From NCBI RefSeq assembly GCF_011075055.1, contig NC_058137.1, forward strand, positions 25,095,463 through 25,159,462: DNA of 64,000 nucleotides. The letters run 5' to 3'. Both the position numbers and the translations under genes were made by a program. Every line of letters begins with the position of its first letter. Positions within the stretch are counted from its first letter, which is position 1. This document shows positions 37,826 through 48,872 of the stretch, in pieces. The notes under the pieces are model-generated. The model did no database searches. It had not been told where the DNA came from and saw only the letters and a program-made list of their open reading frames with translations. Source of the stretch: Mangifera indica (Eukaryota > Streptophyta > Magnoliopsida > Sapindales > Anacardiaceae).

Positions 37826-38310
37826 TAACTTGCTGGAGTGTCATTCTGAATGTTGAGTTTGGTACGTAAGATCTTTCTGCTTACAGAATTTTATCCTCTT
37901 CTATATATATTTCCATGGCTGAAGGCCACTTGATATGGAGCAATATAATAAAACTAACACATATCTAGGGCATGCAGCTACAAAAATTGTAAGAACAATG
38001 TTAACTGCGATTAGCTGTTAATCAGATAAACCCATCAGCTAGAGTCAAATTTACTTCTTCTGTGCAGCAAGTTTAAGTAACTACGAAAAATAGGAAACTA
38101 TGGATGCCATTTGTAGTTGCTCTGGGGCCACCCAGAATTTAGATTATATTCAGTGGATCTACTATTTGCCACTTGAAAGCAGAAGAGCCTAGGTAATGCA
38201 TTTATCATTTGTGTCGATTGCGTGTATGGCTTTACTGATTGCCGGCAAGCCCTGGAACTGACGTTAAAAAAAGGTGCATAATTTAGTGGACACCATCGAG
38301 TTGATTGACG
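37826..38310 (-). repeat. Inverted duplication, left arm
   Basis: Aligns in reverse with about 40545-41070. Shared stretches include ACTTGCTGGAGTGTCATTCT / AGAATGACACTCCAGCAAGT, ATATATTTCCATGGCTG / CAGCCATGGAAATATAT and TCGATTGCGTGTATGGCTTTAC / GTAAAGCCATACACGCAATCGA. The arms carry gaps and substitutions, so the event is old. It covers the promoter side of the peptide gene and its decayed twin. Confidence 0.85.
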
Positions 38311-38347
38311 ACTGAGGAATTTAGAATAGTGAGGTCAAAACATTATG

Positions 38348-39402
38348 GGTCGTTTAGTTTGTGATAAAAAAAAAAAGGCCAAACGACTATTTCCCACTCA
38401 AGGTATGCTGCAATCTCAAGTTTTTACTATTTAACTATAAAAATATCAAATACCTATTCATGAACAGTTAAAATTAACAGTGGTAAGGGTAAAATCATCA
38501 TTTTCTCTATAATATTAAAAAATAAAATAAAATATAATATATTTTTACCCCTCTAAACTTTTAAAACTAAAATTTTCCCTCAACCTAAGTTTTAAAAAAT
38601 GACAGTTTCACCATAGAGTTTAGTTTTGAAATCTCCGGCTCTATTGCCAACGGCCTCTCTCTCCCGAAGCATCCTCTCCTTCCGGCAATCTCTTTCCGTA
38701 CGAAGTTCTTCGTCTCCCAAGGCTTCTCCGACGTCGATCGGGCATCCAAATGGGAGGAAAGAGATCGTCGGAAGGAGAGGATGCTTCGGGAGGGAGAGGC
38801 CGTCGGCAATGGAGTCGGAGATTTCAAAACTAAACCCTAGGGTGAAACTGCCATTTTTTAAAACTTAGGTTGGGGGAAAATTTTAGTTTTTAACGTTTAG
38901 GGGGACAAAAAGAGATAAAAATTTTAGGCGTTAGAGTTCTGTTAAATTTAACCGGTCATGGGTGGGTAAACGGTATTTCCATAGTTAAAGGGTGGAAACT
39001 TGATATTGCAGCATACCTTGGGTGGGAAATAGTCGTTTGGCCTAAAAAAAAAATTGTTTTGGTTATTATTTGTATTATCTTATTTAGTTTGTTAATAATA
39101 AAAGATTATTAATGATAGTATGATAGATAATATAGATGATAATTTAATTATTACCCCCATATTAAGTATTAAAAAATTAGTAAAGTATTTTTAATTTTAT
39201 TATAATTTTATTCTTATTTATTAATTTTTTTTAAAAATATTTAAGTAATATTATTTTATTACTTTCTATCTAATACAATAATTATTTATACTTAATTATT
39301 TTTATTAAATACAATAATAATTTATATTCATTAATCTTCAAACTAATTTATCTTTACAGTAATATTTTATGTTGATAACAAAATATTATTAAACCAAATG
39401 CA
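38348..39402. mobile_element. Tourist-like MITE, split by a foldback element
   Basis: The left end TGGGTCGTTTAGTTTG and right end ATTAAACCAAATGCAAC are inverted and flanked by TTA on each side, the 3-bp target of PIF/Harbinger MITEs. The internal sequence matches 44840-45306. The foldback element 38377-39042 sits inside it, about 30 bases from the left end, so it is the older of the two. Confidence 0.65.
38377..39042. mobile_element. Foldback Mutator-like MITE (family A, 666 bp)
   Basis: Ends GGCCAAACGACTATTTCCCA / complement, then AGGTATGCTGCAATCTCAAG pairing with CTTGATATTGCAGCATACCT. The whole element is one imperfect hairpin: the GC-rich arms CTCTCTCCCGAAGCATCCTC and GAGGATGCTTCGGGAGGGAG meet near 38735. 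Flanks are runs of A, consistent with a 9-10-bp target duplication. The mirrored 80-codon frames on both strands arise from this symmetry and are not genes. Confidence 0.92.
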
Positions 39403-39539
39403 ACTTATAAGCATCTTTTTGACACTTTCGTGATTGTTTCTTGCCGTGATTGAAATTAATAAGAAATTATCACTGTGTAAAATGGTAGCCATATCAACAT
39501 GGGTGCTGCCCATGTGGAATTAAAAGGAAGTCTAACAGT

Positions 39540-39848
39540 TAGGGCTGGATTCAAACTGAGTCAAGCTCAAACTCGGTTCGGTTCATATATAGTTAAACTT
39601 GAGCTTGTCGAACTCGTGAAAGCCAAACTCGAAATCGGTCTGAATTCTGCTCGACTTGTTTTTCGTTATTAAAACGATATTGTTTTAATACATATTGATC
39701 GAAACGATGTCGTTTTGTATCAAAATTTTTAATTAGAAAATCTAGCGAGTAGCTCGAGCTCGAACTCTGTTAGGACCGGCTCGTTTTGAGCTTGATCGAG
39801 CCGAGTTTGAGCTCAAACTCGAATTAACTCGATTCGAATCTAACCCTA
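39540..39848. mobile_element. hAT-type MITE (family B, 309 bp)
   Basis: Ends TAGGGCTGGATTC and GAATCTAACCCTA (inverted), with target duplication CTAACAGT / CTAATAGT, 8 bp with one mismatch. The arms are rich in GAGCTCGAACTCG-type words and the centre carries AAACGATGTCGTTTT. Same family as 48489-48833. Confidence 0.85.
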
Positions 39849-39849
39849 C

Positions 39850-40540
39850 TAATAGTTTGATCTCTCTCTACCTTTTCTTCGATTAGGAGGTCACGGAGAA
39901 ACAAAAATGAATGTGAAGCTTAGTTTAAAACAGTTCACTCACAGTAATAACTTGCCCATATGATGTTTCCTTCAGGATTTTTTAATAATACTGAAAAATG
40001 TAAAACAAGAAGAATTATCTTTCATGAATTGACAAGCCTATGTGAAAAACAAAATGCGAAGATCCGGTTGTATATTTTGCAAACAAAATTTTAACCCATT
40101 TTGAATGGTGAAATATATTGACTCTTTATAGGATACAAGAAAAGATGAGAATATTTGGACAAGAAATATCAATGCTAAAAAACCTAGAGTATTCTGAAGA
40201 TTGAAGGTTATTTCTCACGTATTATAGAAAAGATTAAAAAACAAAGACAATTAAATGGATCTTGATTGTTATTGTCGCCTGAGTTGTGTGGATAGAGATA
40301 ATGAGTGAACTCAATGAGCTGTTCAACAAAGATGAGGAAAAAACTCAGATTGCAAAGATTCAGGGTTTTTTCTTTTTAATTTCACATTTTCTGATGTTTT
40401 GTACACATGACAGGCTTATACGGTTAATTTTTTAAGGAAATCAAAATGAAACTTTTACCTTTACATCATCAAATTTTCCTTAGCTGGGTGGGCGGAAAGA
40501 TGTTCAGAAAGAGTAGTATTCAAGGTTTTAATCATCAAAA
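39850..40540. other. Intergenic, nothing recognised
   Basis: Spacer between the hAT MITE and the right arm of the inverted duplication. No coding or repeat signal seen. Confidence 0.4.
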
Positions 40541-40544
40541 AATC

Positions 40545-41070
40545 TTGGTGCCCACTAAATCAAGGAAGTTCTAACGTCTGCCCCAGTTTCAATTTGCAAT
40601 TTGTAAAGCCATACACGCAATCGACATAAATGGATTAATGACAGATAGCACTACTGTTTTCAAGTGGCTTTCTACAAATAGTGGATCCATTGAACAAAAA
40701 GTGAAGCCGGCCTCCCAGTTGCAAATAGCGCCCCTTATTAGCGTAGTCACCTAAATTTTCTGCAGGCATATAACCCATCGGAAAAAGTTAAAATTTGTGT
40801 TAATTTTCATTGTTTTGCTCAATATCAAGTGGCCTGCAGGCTGCAGCCATGGAAATATATAGAAGAGGCAGAAACAGATATGAAAATCTGTATGAAGATC
40901 GAGAAAGACAACTGTGATAACCTTCAGTTTCTGTTAACTTAGAAAAAAATTCTCTCAGCACTCTGATATTGGGAGGTTATATAACTGAAGGTCAATGCAT
41001 GCAAGAAATCCCTTCAGCTTAGTTCTAATGTACCTAACTCAACATTCAGAATGACACTCCAGCAAGTTAC
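40545..41070 (+). repeat. Inverted duplication, right arm (upstream of the intact peptide gene)
   Basis: Mirror of 37826-38310. It ends about 165 bases before the ATG of the peptide gene at 41237. About 85 bases at 40950-41035 have no counterpart in the left arm. Confidence 0.85.
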
Positions 41071-41108
41071 TAAACTCTAAACACAAAAATTCTCTCAGCC
41101 GAACTACT

Positions 41109-41140
41109 TTGACCTTCTCTCCTCCTCCCTCATATATATA
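41109..41140 (+). promoter_or_regulatory. W-box and TATA box of the peptide gene at 41237
   Basis: TTTGACCT (WRKY-type W-box core TTGACC) lies about 20 bases before TATATATA at 41133-41140, and the ATG follows about 97 bases later. The W-box fits a defence-induced peptide gene but is a common short motif. Confidence 0.5.
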
Positions 41141-41236
41141 GCTCGCAATACTTGGCCAGTGTAACTCACCTCACTACTTTAATTGCCTTCTCTGCAAATT
41201 AGTATACTGCCCACAATTTGTCTTCAACCATTTTCC

Positions 41237-41500
41237 ATGGCCTCTGTGAGCAAAACTTTACTTTTCTTTGTTCTTGTGATCACTATCCCCTTCTATATGC
41301 CCTCTTTGGAAGGAAGAAAGGTGTTGACCCTGAAGGACAATATGGGTTCAAGTGCCTTTTATAAGGGCACCACAACACCTACTTGGGGAAATTTTGACTA
41401 TGCAAAGGAGAGTTCGATGTCGAAGGACATTTTCCAGGATGATCAAGGCGATAATCTGAACAGATCAGTTCCAAGTCCAGGAACTGGCAATTTTCCATAA
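41237..41500 (+). CDS. Secreted peptide precursor, PIP/PIPL-like (SVPSPGTGNFP end)
   Basis: 87 aa. I chose the Met at 41237 because MASVSKTLLFFVLVITIPFY aligns with MASFSKTALIFALVIALFFY of the gene at 47430; an in-frame upstream ATG at 41183 would add 18 residues before the signal peptide. Order: signal peptide (about 1-24), PSLEGRKVL just after cleavage, a variable acidic or serine-rich propeptide, then SVPSPGTGNFP and stop. The PSPGxG end and the layout match PIP, PIPL and CEP precursors, whose C-terminal 10-15 residues are released, proline-hydroxylated and sensed by LRR receptor kinases. Its end lacks the usual His (GTGN, not GVGH). No cysteine pattern argues against antimicrobial peptide families. 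Confidence 0.75.
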   Translation: MASVSKTLLFFVLVITIPFYMPSLEGRKVLTLKDNMGSSAFYKGTTTPTWGNFDYAKESSMSKDIFQDDQGDNLNRSVPSPGTGNFP

Positions 41501-42215
41501 TTTGCTGCAATATAATTACCTATATAATTGTTTAATAACTGTGTCGTCACTTGGTGCTTTAAGAGTGTGTTATTTTTGAGTTGTTCTGTTGAATTCAATT
41601 GAGTCTAGCCAGTTAAGAGAGTGCTATGTTGTCAGCCTCTTGCATGCAAGTGCACCATTGATCAAGCATTTAAAATATTCTTGTATATTTTCAGATTGTG
41701 AAATAATACACGCTAGCTGCTATATGTGGCTAGCTACTATTTTAATTTTGTTCTATTTTGTTACATTTTAGCACAATCTCAATTCCTTTTCTTCTATATA
41801 TATATATATGTAACACAAATGTTTCTCCTATAAAGAAGTTGATGGAAATTTGCAAAATTGTAACCTAGAGAAGATTTGACAGGAAAGATTTAGAAAATTC
41901 CTCCAATTGGAGGCACAACAGGAAGACCTTGACTGAAATAGCTACCAACTTTAAGGCCGGCAGGCAATGCCACCCACCAAAAGAAGTATACAGGGAGAAA
42001 TGTTATTAATGAATTGATGAGTTCGATAAAAGATGAAATCTCAATTTTTTTCAAATCCTGGTCAGTTTGTTGTCCTTGACTTACCTATATAATAAACTAA
42101 TTCAACTTCACTTGGCCGGCCTTCAATATCCAAGCATTTTCGATGGTTCATCTTTATAAAATAAGGTCAGCTGATTTGACTTCTTACGCTGAATGCATTC
42201 ATTGTGAATATAAAT
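41501..42215. other. Intergenic: peptide-gene 3' UTR and kinase-gene upstream
   Basis: A 60-codon open frame at 41589-41771 is inside the likely 3' UTR and has no recognisable content. A short (AT)n run lies near 41798-41810. Confidence 0.4.
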
Positions 42216-42219
42216 AGCC

Positions 42220-44679
42220 ATGCCCATGTCGGAGAGCTCTCAAAGTGAAATTAACAAGAAAAGCATGGCTATTGATGTTCTACAATATAGATATCATGTG
42301 TTCGTATTGCTCTTTGTTCATGCTTTAAATCCCATTTTTGCAGGAAAAACATCAGCAACTCTCAATACTTCATGGACCAACAAATATGGTACAAAAGGAA
42401 CATTAACATTCTCAGATTCTTCTGTAATCAGACCCATTTTATCTGTGGAGATTTCTAGCCAACCAGACTTGAGTTTTGGCTTTTTCAGAAACTCAACTTC
42501 CAATATCTTTCATCTCGCCATTGCAAAATTTCTCAGAGAGGACCTAGACAATGGTCTTCCGCCGCTTATCATCTGGACTGCCAATGCAGGTTCTCTGGTT
42601 CAAGAGAATGCTACTCTGGAGCTAACTGTTTGTTGAGATTTGATGTTAAAAGATGGAGATGGTCATCCACTTTGGTCATCCAACACCTCCGGCAGAAAAG
42701 TCACAAACATGGTTTTAGGCAGCGATGGAAACCTGAAACTTGTTAATGCCAACAATAATACACAATGGCAGTACTTTGACCACCCAACTAACATTTGGCC
42801 CCGGGACAAACCTTGAAATTGGCGCAATTCTGAATTCTACTGTGACATCTTCTGATCTCTCCCCGGGCAAGTTCTTCGTCAGTGTAACTAGATATAGACT
42901 ATATCTTTCTTTCAATCCGAGTACTCCACAAAAATATCAGAGTATTGCATATACAGATGTATACGGCATAGTGTTTAATTTTTCTGGCCATGATGTGAAG
43001 TATCAGAAAAATGGAACATCCTTTCCATATTTGAGGCTCGAATCAAATGGGCACTTCAATATGTATGATGGGAGTACGTCTAATATTGATCTCGCCAGAA
43101 ACAAACATTATCGAGACTGTATAGACCCCACTACTTGTGGCACTTTTGGAGTATGTTCCGATGATCGTTGCACATGCCTTGGTGAAGGCGATGGAAATTC
43201 GACATATTTTCGGCAGATGGGCGGTGGGGGGAATGATTTTTCTTGTGAAGATGTCACTCCTGTGACATGCCCTGATTTGAATCTTCGCAAGCTTTTACCA
43301 CTTGAAAATGTTATACTTTGGTTTGTCCCCAGCCTTATTAATACAAGTGTCGATAGCTGCCAAGCGGCTTGCCTCAGAAATTGTTCTTGCAAAGCTGCCT
43401 TGTTCAGGTACCATGGAAACCTCTCTTTTGGTAATTTTCTTTACCTACAGAGCTTTATACTCTGATGAACACAATGATGCCCCTTTCCCATTTTTATGCT
43501 GTAACATTCCTCAAGGAACAAATGCCATCGGATGTTAAGGTACAAACACTACCTGATGTATCTAAACCTTCTGTTTTAGCTCTTTTAGTTCTAGTTTCTA
43601 TCGTTGCAGGATGCTGTTTTTACCTGAGATGGAGAAAGACTAAATTTTTCAAGGGGCTAGTAAGAAGGAAAGATGACTCGATTGACGAATTTTCATTCCA
43701 AGTAACCAATATTTTAAGGAAGTTCTCTTTAGAATTTTTTATTGCTGCTACTCAGGATTTTCAAGTGAAGCTTGGTCAAGGAGGGTTCGGGTTTGTTTTC
43801 GAAGGAATTTTGGTGAATGGCACCAAAGTTGCGGTAAAACAGTTGGGTTCTGATGTGAACCAAGGCAAGAAGGAATTTCTCTCAGAGGTGAAGACAATCG
43901 GCAGCATTCATCATTTTAATCTGGTTAGACTTGTTGGCTTTTGTTCTGAAAGATCAAAGAGGCTTTTGTTTTATGAGTACATGTGCAATGGATCTCTGGA
44001 CAAATGGATTTTCCATCGAAATGACACAAAAACTCTTACTTGGGAAACTAAAAAGAAAATCATTGTTCAAATAGTCAGAGGACTTGAGTATTTGCATGAC
44101 TATTGCAATCCTAACATCATTCACTTTGACATCAAACCTCAAAACATTCTCCTCAATGAAGATTTGAATGCCAAGATTTCCGATTTCGGATTAGCCAGAC
44201 TGATTTCCAGGAATCAAAGCCATGTATCCACAATGCCAAAGGGCACTCCAGGATATATGGCCCCTGAGTTGATTAGAGGCAAAGATATCACAATGAAGAT
44301 TGATATTTACAGCTTTGAAGTTGTGATATTAGAAATTATATGTGGGAAGAGAAATTCCAACTCTTATCTCATTGGTACTCTAAAACCCAAAGCTGAAGAA
44401 GATCAACTTTCCGATTTAGTTGACGAACAAAGTGAGGATATGCAGAACCACAAAGAAGATGCTGTTAAGATCATTCAGGTAGCCATTTCATGCTTACAAA
44501 CAAATTTGAATAGAAGGCCTTCAGCATCAGAATTGGTAAAGGTTTTTGAGGGTTTGTCAACCTTGGAACCTATCATGGATTGTAGCTTCTTAAGTATTGT
44601 CCGTCCCGAATCCCCCTGCGAAACCGGTCCAGGTGATTCATCTCCCATCACCGCTTCAGTTCTATCAGGGCCAAGATGA
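42220..44679 (+). pseudogene. S-domain (G-type lectin) receptor-like Ser/Thr kinase, broken
   Basis: One intronless reading interrupted three times. Segment 1 (42220-42636) has a signal peptide from MAIDVLQYRYHVFVLL and the start of the bulb-lectin domain; TGA at 42634 is followed by in-frame lectin sequence (DLMLKDGDGHPLWSSNTSG, FDHPTNIW). A one-base shift near 42800 leads to segment 2 (to 43465): the rest of the lectin region, a Cys-rich EGF-like stretch (CGTFGVCSDDRCTC) and PAN-type CQAACLRNCSCKA. A second shift near 43460 leads to segment 3 (43465-44679): membrane helix and complete kinase with GQGGFG, AVK, HFDIKPQN, DFGLA and GTPGYMAPE. HFD in place of HRD marks a non-RD, immune-type kinase. 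DIYSFEVVILE has Glu where Gly is usual. Most like the SD2-5 group. Sequencing errors could mimic the breaks. Confidence 0.85.
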
Positions 44680-44839
44680 TTTGTACAGAAACAACAAATG
44701 GGCTTCAGTTTTATCAGTTGTCTTCAAGCAAATATTATTTGTATTACGGCGGCAGTTTCTGTGATTATATCAGATGTATCCGTCCTCTAGAAAATAAGTA
44801 TACATTTGCCGGCCGTCTTAATCCCAATAGTCAATAAGG

Positions 44840-45306
44840 CCGTTTGATTCTAATATTTAAATATTACTTTAGTAATTTATCTTTTATTCTTTTATTTAAT
44901 TTGTCAGTAATAGTAATTTTCTATCAATAATGTTGACGTGATAGGTAATATAGGTAGTACCCTGATTATCACCTTCACTTTAGGTATTTAAAAATTACCA
45001 AGGTAATCTTGATTTTATTATAATTATATTATTATTTATTAACTTTTTGAGACAAAAATAAATTTATTTTTAATTAATATGACAAATAATATAAAAAATA
45101 TTTAAAAATAATTATATTCAAAGGTATTTAAGTAAAATGATTTTTCTAGTATTCTTTTATTACCTTTAACCAAACACAATAATTATTTATATCTACCAAA
45201 TTTTATCAAACATAGTAATCATTTATACCCAATAATCTTCTAAGTAATCTATCTTCAAGGTAATTTTTCTATTTTGGTAATAAAACATTACCCAAACCAA
45301 AAGCCC
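44840..45306. mobile_element. Tourist-like MITE, about 467 bp (family C)
   Basis: The left end GGCCGTTTGATTCTAATATTT and right end ACATTACCCAAACCAAAAGC are inverted (GGCTTTTGGTTTGGGTAATG), flanked by TAA on both sides. The 3-bp TAA target and the GTTTGGTTTGGGTAAT end fit PIF/Harbinger-derived MITEs. It is the best-bounded copy of the family in this window. Confidence 0.65.
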
Positions 45307-45399
45307 CTTAAGAGTTGAAGCACTTTCCTAGATAAATGAATTAATAATACAATTCAATCAATCTAGCATGATAGTCGAATCACGTATTTTAGCATGTAT

Positions 45400-46270
45400 T
45401 AAAAACTTAATTTTTTGTATGATGTGTTGAGTATTATATCGTATTGTATGATATAACTTTTAAAAAATAAAAAAATTTAATTCACACATAATCATTTTAG
45501 AAAATATCACAAACATTTTTGAAAATTTAAGATTTTTCATATAAACCCTTATAATTTAATTATTTAATTATTTTCCTTAAAAAGTGTATCGATCTATATC
45601 GGTAATATGTATTATATCATATGTTATATCTACTATATCATATTAATTCGATACACCTTATGATATGTATCGTTTTCTATCTATATCGTATCATATCATA
45701 GGATACTTATTGTGTATCGTAAGATACTAATAACTATGGTATGTAGTTTTAATATGTTATTAATATTATAAAGATGTACTCTACATCATAATTATCAATA
45801 GCATACAATACAATATAATATAAATGAAAAATAATACATATTATAAAGTATATAAAATTAATACAATATAATGAATGTATTTTATAATACGATATGTATC
45901 TTACAGATACAATATATATCACTGGTACAGATTGCACTTTACATCATAATTATCGATATCCTACAATACGATATAATACAAATGAAAAATAATACATATT
46001 ATAAGGTGTATTGAATTAATATAATACAGTAAACGTATCTTACGATACGATACATATTACTGATATAGATTAATACATTTTTTTAGAGAAAAAAAATGAT
46101 GTAACTGGGGTGTATATAAAATATTTTAAAATTTTAGAAATGTTTGTGATATTTTTTAAATTGATAAATTATTAATTATAATTTTTTATTATTTTATTTT
46201 TAAAAGACATATATAATATGATGCAATATTCAATATACAATATAAAAAATTACAATTTTGATTTACAATA
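45400..46270. repeat. AT-rich inverted-repeat region with internal tandem copies
   Basis: The left side (GTATGATGTGTTGAGTATTATATCG..., GTGTATCGATCTATATCGG) pairs with the right side (CTGATATAGATTAATAC, ATGATGCAATATTCAATATAC). Between them a unit of about 180 bases (CATCATAATTATC..., ATGAAAAATAATACATATTATAA) occurs twice, at about 45780 and 45950. It looks like a large foldback element, but the ends cannot be fixed. Confidence 0.5.
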
Positions 46271-46389
46271 CAATACACAATTCCACTTCTACGCTCCACT
46301 CAGTAGGTTCAACATTAATGCTATAAGTTTAATAGCATTTTACACATGTTATATGGGCAAGCTTTTTTCAGGTGTTATATGGGCATGAT

Positions 46390-46830
46390 TAGGCCGAAGG
46401 AAGTGGGCTAACTGCCACTCTTGAGGTAAATGCTGCTGGAAATTTGTTCTTGAGGGATGTAGATAATCGTCATGTTTGGTCTACCAATGCCTCTGGCGAA
46501 AAGGTTACAAAGATGAATTTAATTTATGTGGAAATGGAAGCTTGGAACTTGTTGATGCCAAAAGAGAAAGGGCTCTGGAAGTCCTTTGATCACCCAACAA
46601 ACACATGGCTCCTGAAACAGCTGCTGAGGTTTAAGACAAATTTGACTTCTACCATTTCGGCATCCAATCTGTCAAAAGGCAAGTTCTCTCTTCAGTTATC
46701 TACAAAGAACAAGGCAACAGGGAACTACTTCCTGTCCTTAAGGCATGCCAAAACATAAATCTTTGTAACTTTTCGATGCTTGAAAATGTTTCTTACTTTA
46801 GATTTGTCTCCGATTTTGTTAATATAGATA
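46390..46830 (+). pseudogene. S-domain receptor kinase relic (lectin part only)
   Basis: Open from about 46395 to 46758: ATLEVNAAGNLFLRDVDN, VWSTNASGEKVTKMN, SFDHPTNTWLLKQ, ASNLSKGKFSLQLS. These are the bulb-lectin blocks present in the gene at 42220. After the stop, decayed sequence still resembles LENVSYF...VNIDIKSCKMA (compare LENVILWFVPSLINTSVDSCQAA). No signal peptide, membrane helix or kinase. Probably a tandem duplicate of the neighbour that lost both ends. Confidence 0.8.
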
Positions 46831-47193
46831 TAAAAAGCTGCAAAATGGCTCACCTGATTGAATGAACTAAAGAGTATGTGGAATTCAGAAATCAAACACA
46901 TAACATTTAAAACAAAGACAAGTCAGGAGTTGACTTCAGTGGATGAGCCCTGAAATTTCCGAGTGATGGGTTTTGGATTCGAGACTCCCTGCTTTTGACT
47001 GAAACATTATGAGCAACACTTACTAACAACACTTGTTTCATAGAGTCAATTTCATGGACTTTCCCATGTTTGATCAAATATGATAATTTGTTTTGCACTG
47101 AATTACATGTACAGATGTAAACACACTTATAAATCGCAAAGAAAGAAGAGGTATAGTGAAATATTTGTTGAGAGTAAATGCTTTGATTGCTTT

Positions 47194-47430
47194 CTAGTTT
47201 CCAGTTCCAGGACTGGGAACTGAATATTGCAGAACTGCTACATCCTTTGCAATGTTCAAGCCACTCAACTTTTTATTCGTAGCCAGTTTACAATGAAACG
47301 GTTCCTCGAGAGAAACTGTACTTTTCATTTTCTTCATGCTCAAGATTTTTCTACCTTCCAAAGAAGGCACATAAAAGAATAGGGCGATGACAAGAGCAAA
47401 GATGAGGGCAGTTTTGCTGAAAGAAGCCAT
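47194..47430 (-). CDS. Secreted peptide precursor, PIP/PIPL-like (SVPSPGTGN end)
   Basis: 78 aa from the Met at 47430: MASFSKTALIFALVIALFFY signal peptide, PSLEGRKIL after cleavage, a variable basic propeptide, SVPSPGTGN and stop. It is the closest paralogue of the gene at 41237: the same signal peptide, the same GRK(V/I)L motif and the same SVPSPGTGN, without the FP tail. A longer frame opens at 47463, but the shared MAS start favours 47430. A TATAAATA at 47515-47508 lies about 80 bases upstream on the same strand. Secretion and proteolytic release of the conserved end are inferred from the family layout. Confidence 0.75.
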   Translation of the reverse strand: MASFSKTALIFALVIALFFYVPSLEGRKILSMKKMKSTVSLEEPFHCKLATNKKLSGLNIAKDVAVLQYSVPSPGTGN

Positions 47431-47599
47431 CGAAATATATGCTTGAAGAGAAAAGGTAGGCAAAAGTATTTGCAGGTTTGTGGTTTAGGAATTGCAAAGC
47501 AACTTTATATTTATAATAGGGAAGAGCCGTGAAGGTCGAATGAGTTGGGCTCCTGTCAATAATTTGAAGCGTTTGAAATAGTAGAGAGATATTTTTAAG

Positions 47600-48872
47600 G
47601 GCCAAACGACTATGTCCCACCCAAACTATGTTGAATTGTTAAAGTTCCCCCCATTAACTATGGAAATACCATTTATCCACCCATGAGTAGTTAAAATTAA
47701 CTGTAGTAAGGGTAAAATCGTTATTTTATATTTAATATTAAAAATAAACTTAAATATAATTTCATTTCTTTCTCTCCAAATTTAAAAAACTAACTTTTCT
47801 CCCCTAAGGTTTAGTTTCCAAACCCCGTCACTTTCTTCGACGCCATTGACAACCGTCTCTCCCTCCTGACGGTTTCTCTTCCACCGACAGCCCCCCTCAA
47901 CTCCACCCCAACCCATCCGACGTCGAGAGAAGACGTCTGGGAAGAGAAATCGTCTTTCCAGACGACAAAGACGAGACCCCCCTCAACTCCACCCCAACCC
48001 ATCCGACGTCGAGAGAAGACGTTTGGGAAGAGAAATCGTCTTTCCAGACGACAAAGACGAGATCGATCGATCTCGTCTTTGTCGTCTGGGAAGACGATTG
48101 TCTTCCCAGACGAAAATGAGACGACTCGTCGTCCTTTGGGAAGACGAGTCGTCTTCATCTGGGAAGACGATTCCTCTTCCCAGATGTCGTATCTCAGCGT
48201 CGAATGGGTTGGAGTGGAGTTGAGGGGGGCCATTGGTGGAAGAAAAAACGTCGGGAGGGAGAGACGGCCGGCGATGGTGCCAGAGAAAGTGAAGGGGTTT
48301 GGAAACTACACCCTAGGGGGGAAATGCGAACTTTTCAAATTTAGCTTAAGAAAAAAATGTTATTTTTTAAACTTTTAGGGGGGAAAATGAGATTAAATTT
48401 TTTGGGGTTAGGGTTCCGTTAAATTTAACCAATCATGGGTGGGTAAACGGTATTTCCATAGTTAATGGGAGAAACTTTGAGATTTCAGTAGGGCTGGATT
48501 CGAGCCGAGCCGAGCTCGGCTCGCTTTATTTAGGGGCGGCTCGAGTTCGGCTCGAGCTTGACTCGAGCTGACTTGGCTCGGCTCGAGTTCGGCTCGTTTT
48601 TGGCTCGGTTCGGCTCGTTTTTCATATCAAAACGACATCGTTTTGTGTATATATATGGATCAAAACGACGTCATTTTGTATAAAAAATTTTTTAAAAATT
48701 TTTAAAAAAACCTGTTCTGCCAAGCCGAGCCAGCTCGAGCTCGATCGAGCCGAGTAGAGCCCGGCTCGTTTCGGGCTCGAACAGAGCTGAGCCGAGCCCG
48801 AGCTCGAGCTGGCTCGGCTCGAATCCAGCCGTAGATTTCAGCATAGTTTGGGTGGGAAATATTCCTTTGGCC
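47600..48872. mobile_element. Foldback Mutator-like MITE (family A), with a nested hAT MITE
   Basis: Ends GGCCAAACGACTATGTCCCA and GGGTGGGAAATATTCCTTTGGCC. The target duplication TATTTTTAAG is perfect (47590-47599 and 48873-48882). Without the nested insert it is about 920 bp. The centre holds repeated CGTCTTTCCAGACGAC-type palindromes and a direct repeat of CCCCTCAACTCCACCCCAACC. Several mirrored open frames here are artefacts of this structure. Confidence 0.92.
48489..48833. mobile_element. hAT-type MITE (family B, 345 bp), nested
   Basis: Ends TAGGGCTGGATTCGAGCC and GGCTCGAATCCAGCCGTA, with a perfect 8-bp target duplication GATTTCAG (48481-48488 and 48834-48841) inside the foldback element. 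Arms are made of GGCTCGAG/GAGCTCGG words and the centre has AAAACGACATCGTTTTG. It inserted after the host element. Confidence 0.93.

Noticed and set aside
38585..38868. Two 80-codon frames with similar sequence on opposite strands
   Set aside because: Mirror products of the hairpin arms of the foldback element at 38377-39042, not genes.
47811..48378. Overlapping frames of 66-140 codons on both strands
   Set aside because: Created by CGTCTTTCCAGACGAC palindromes in a foldback element; no motif or splice context.
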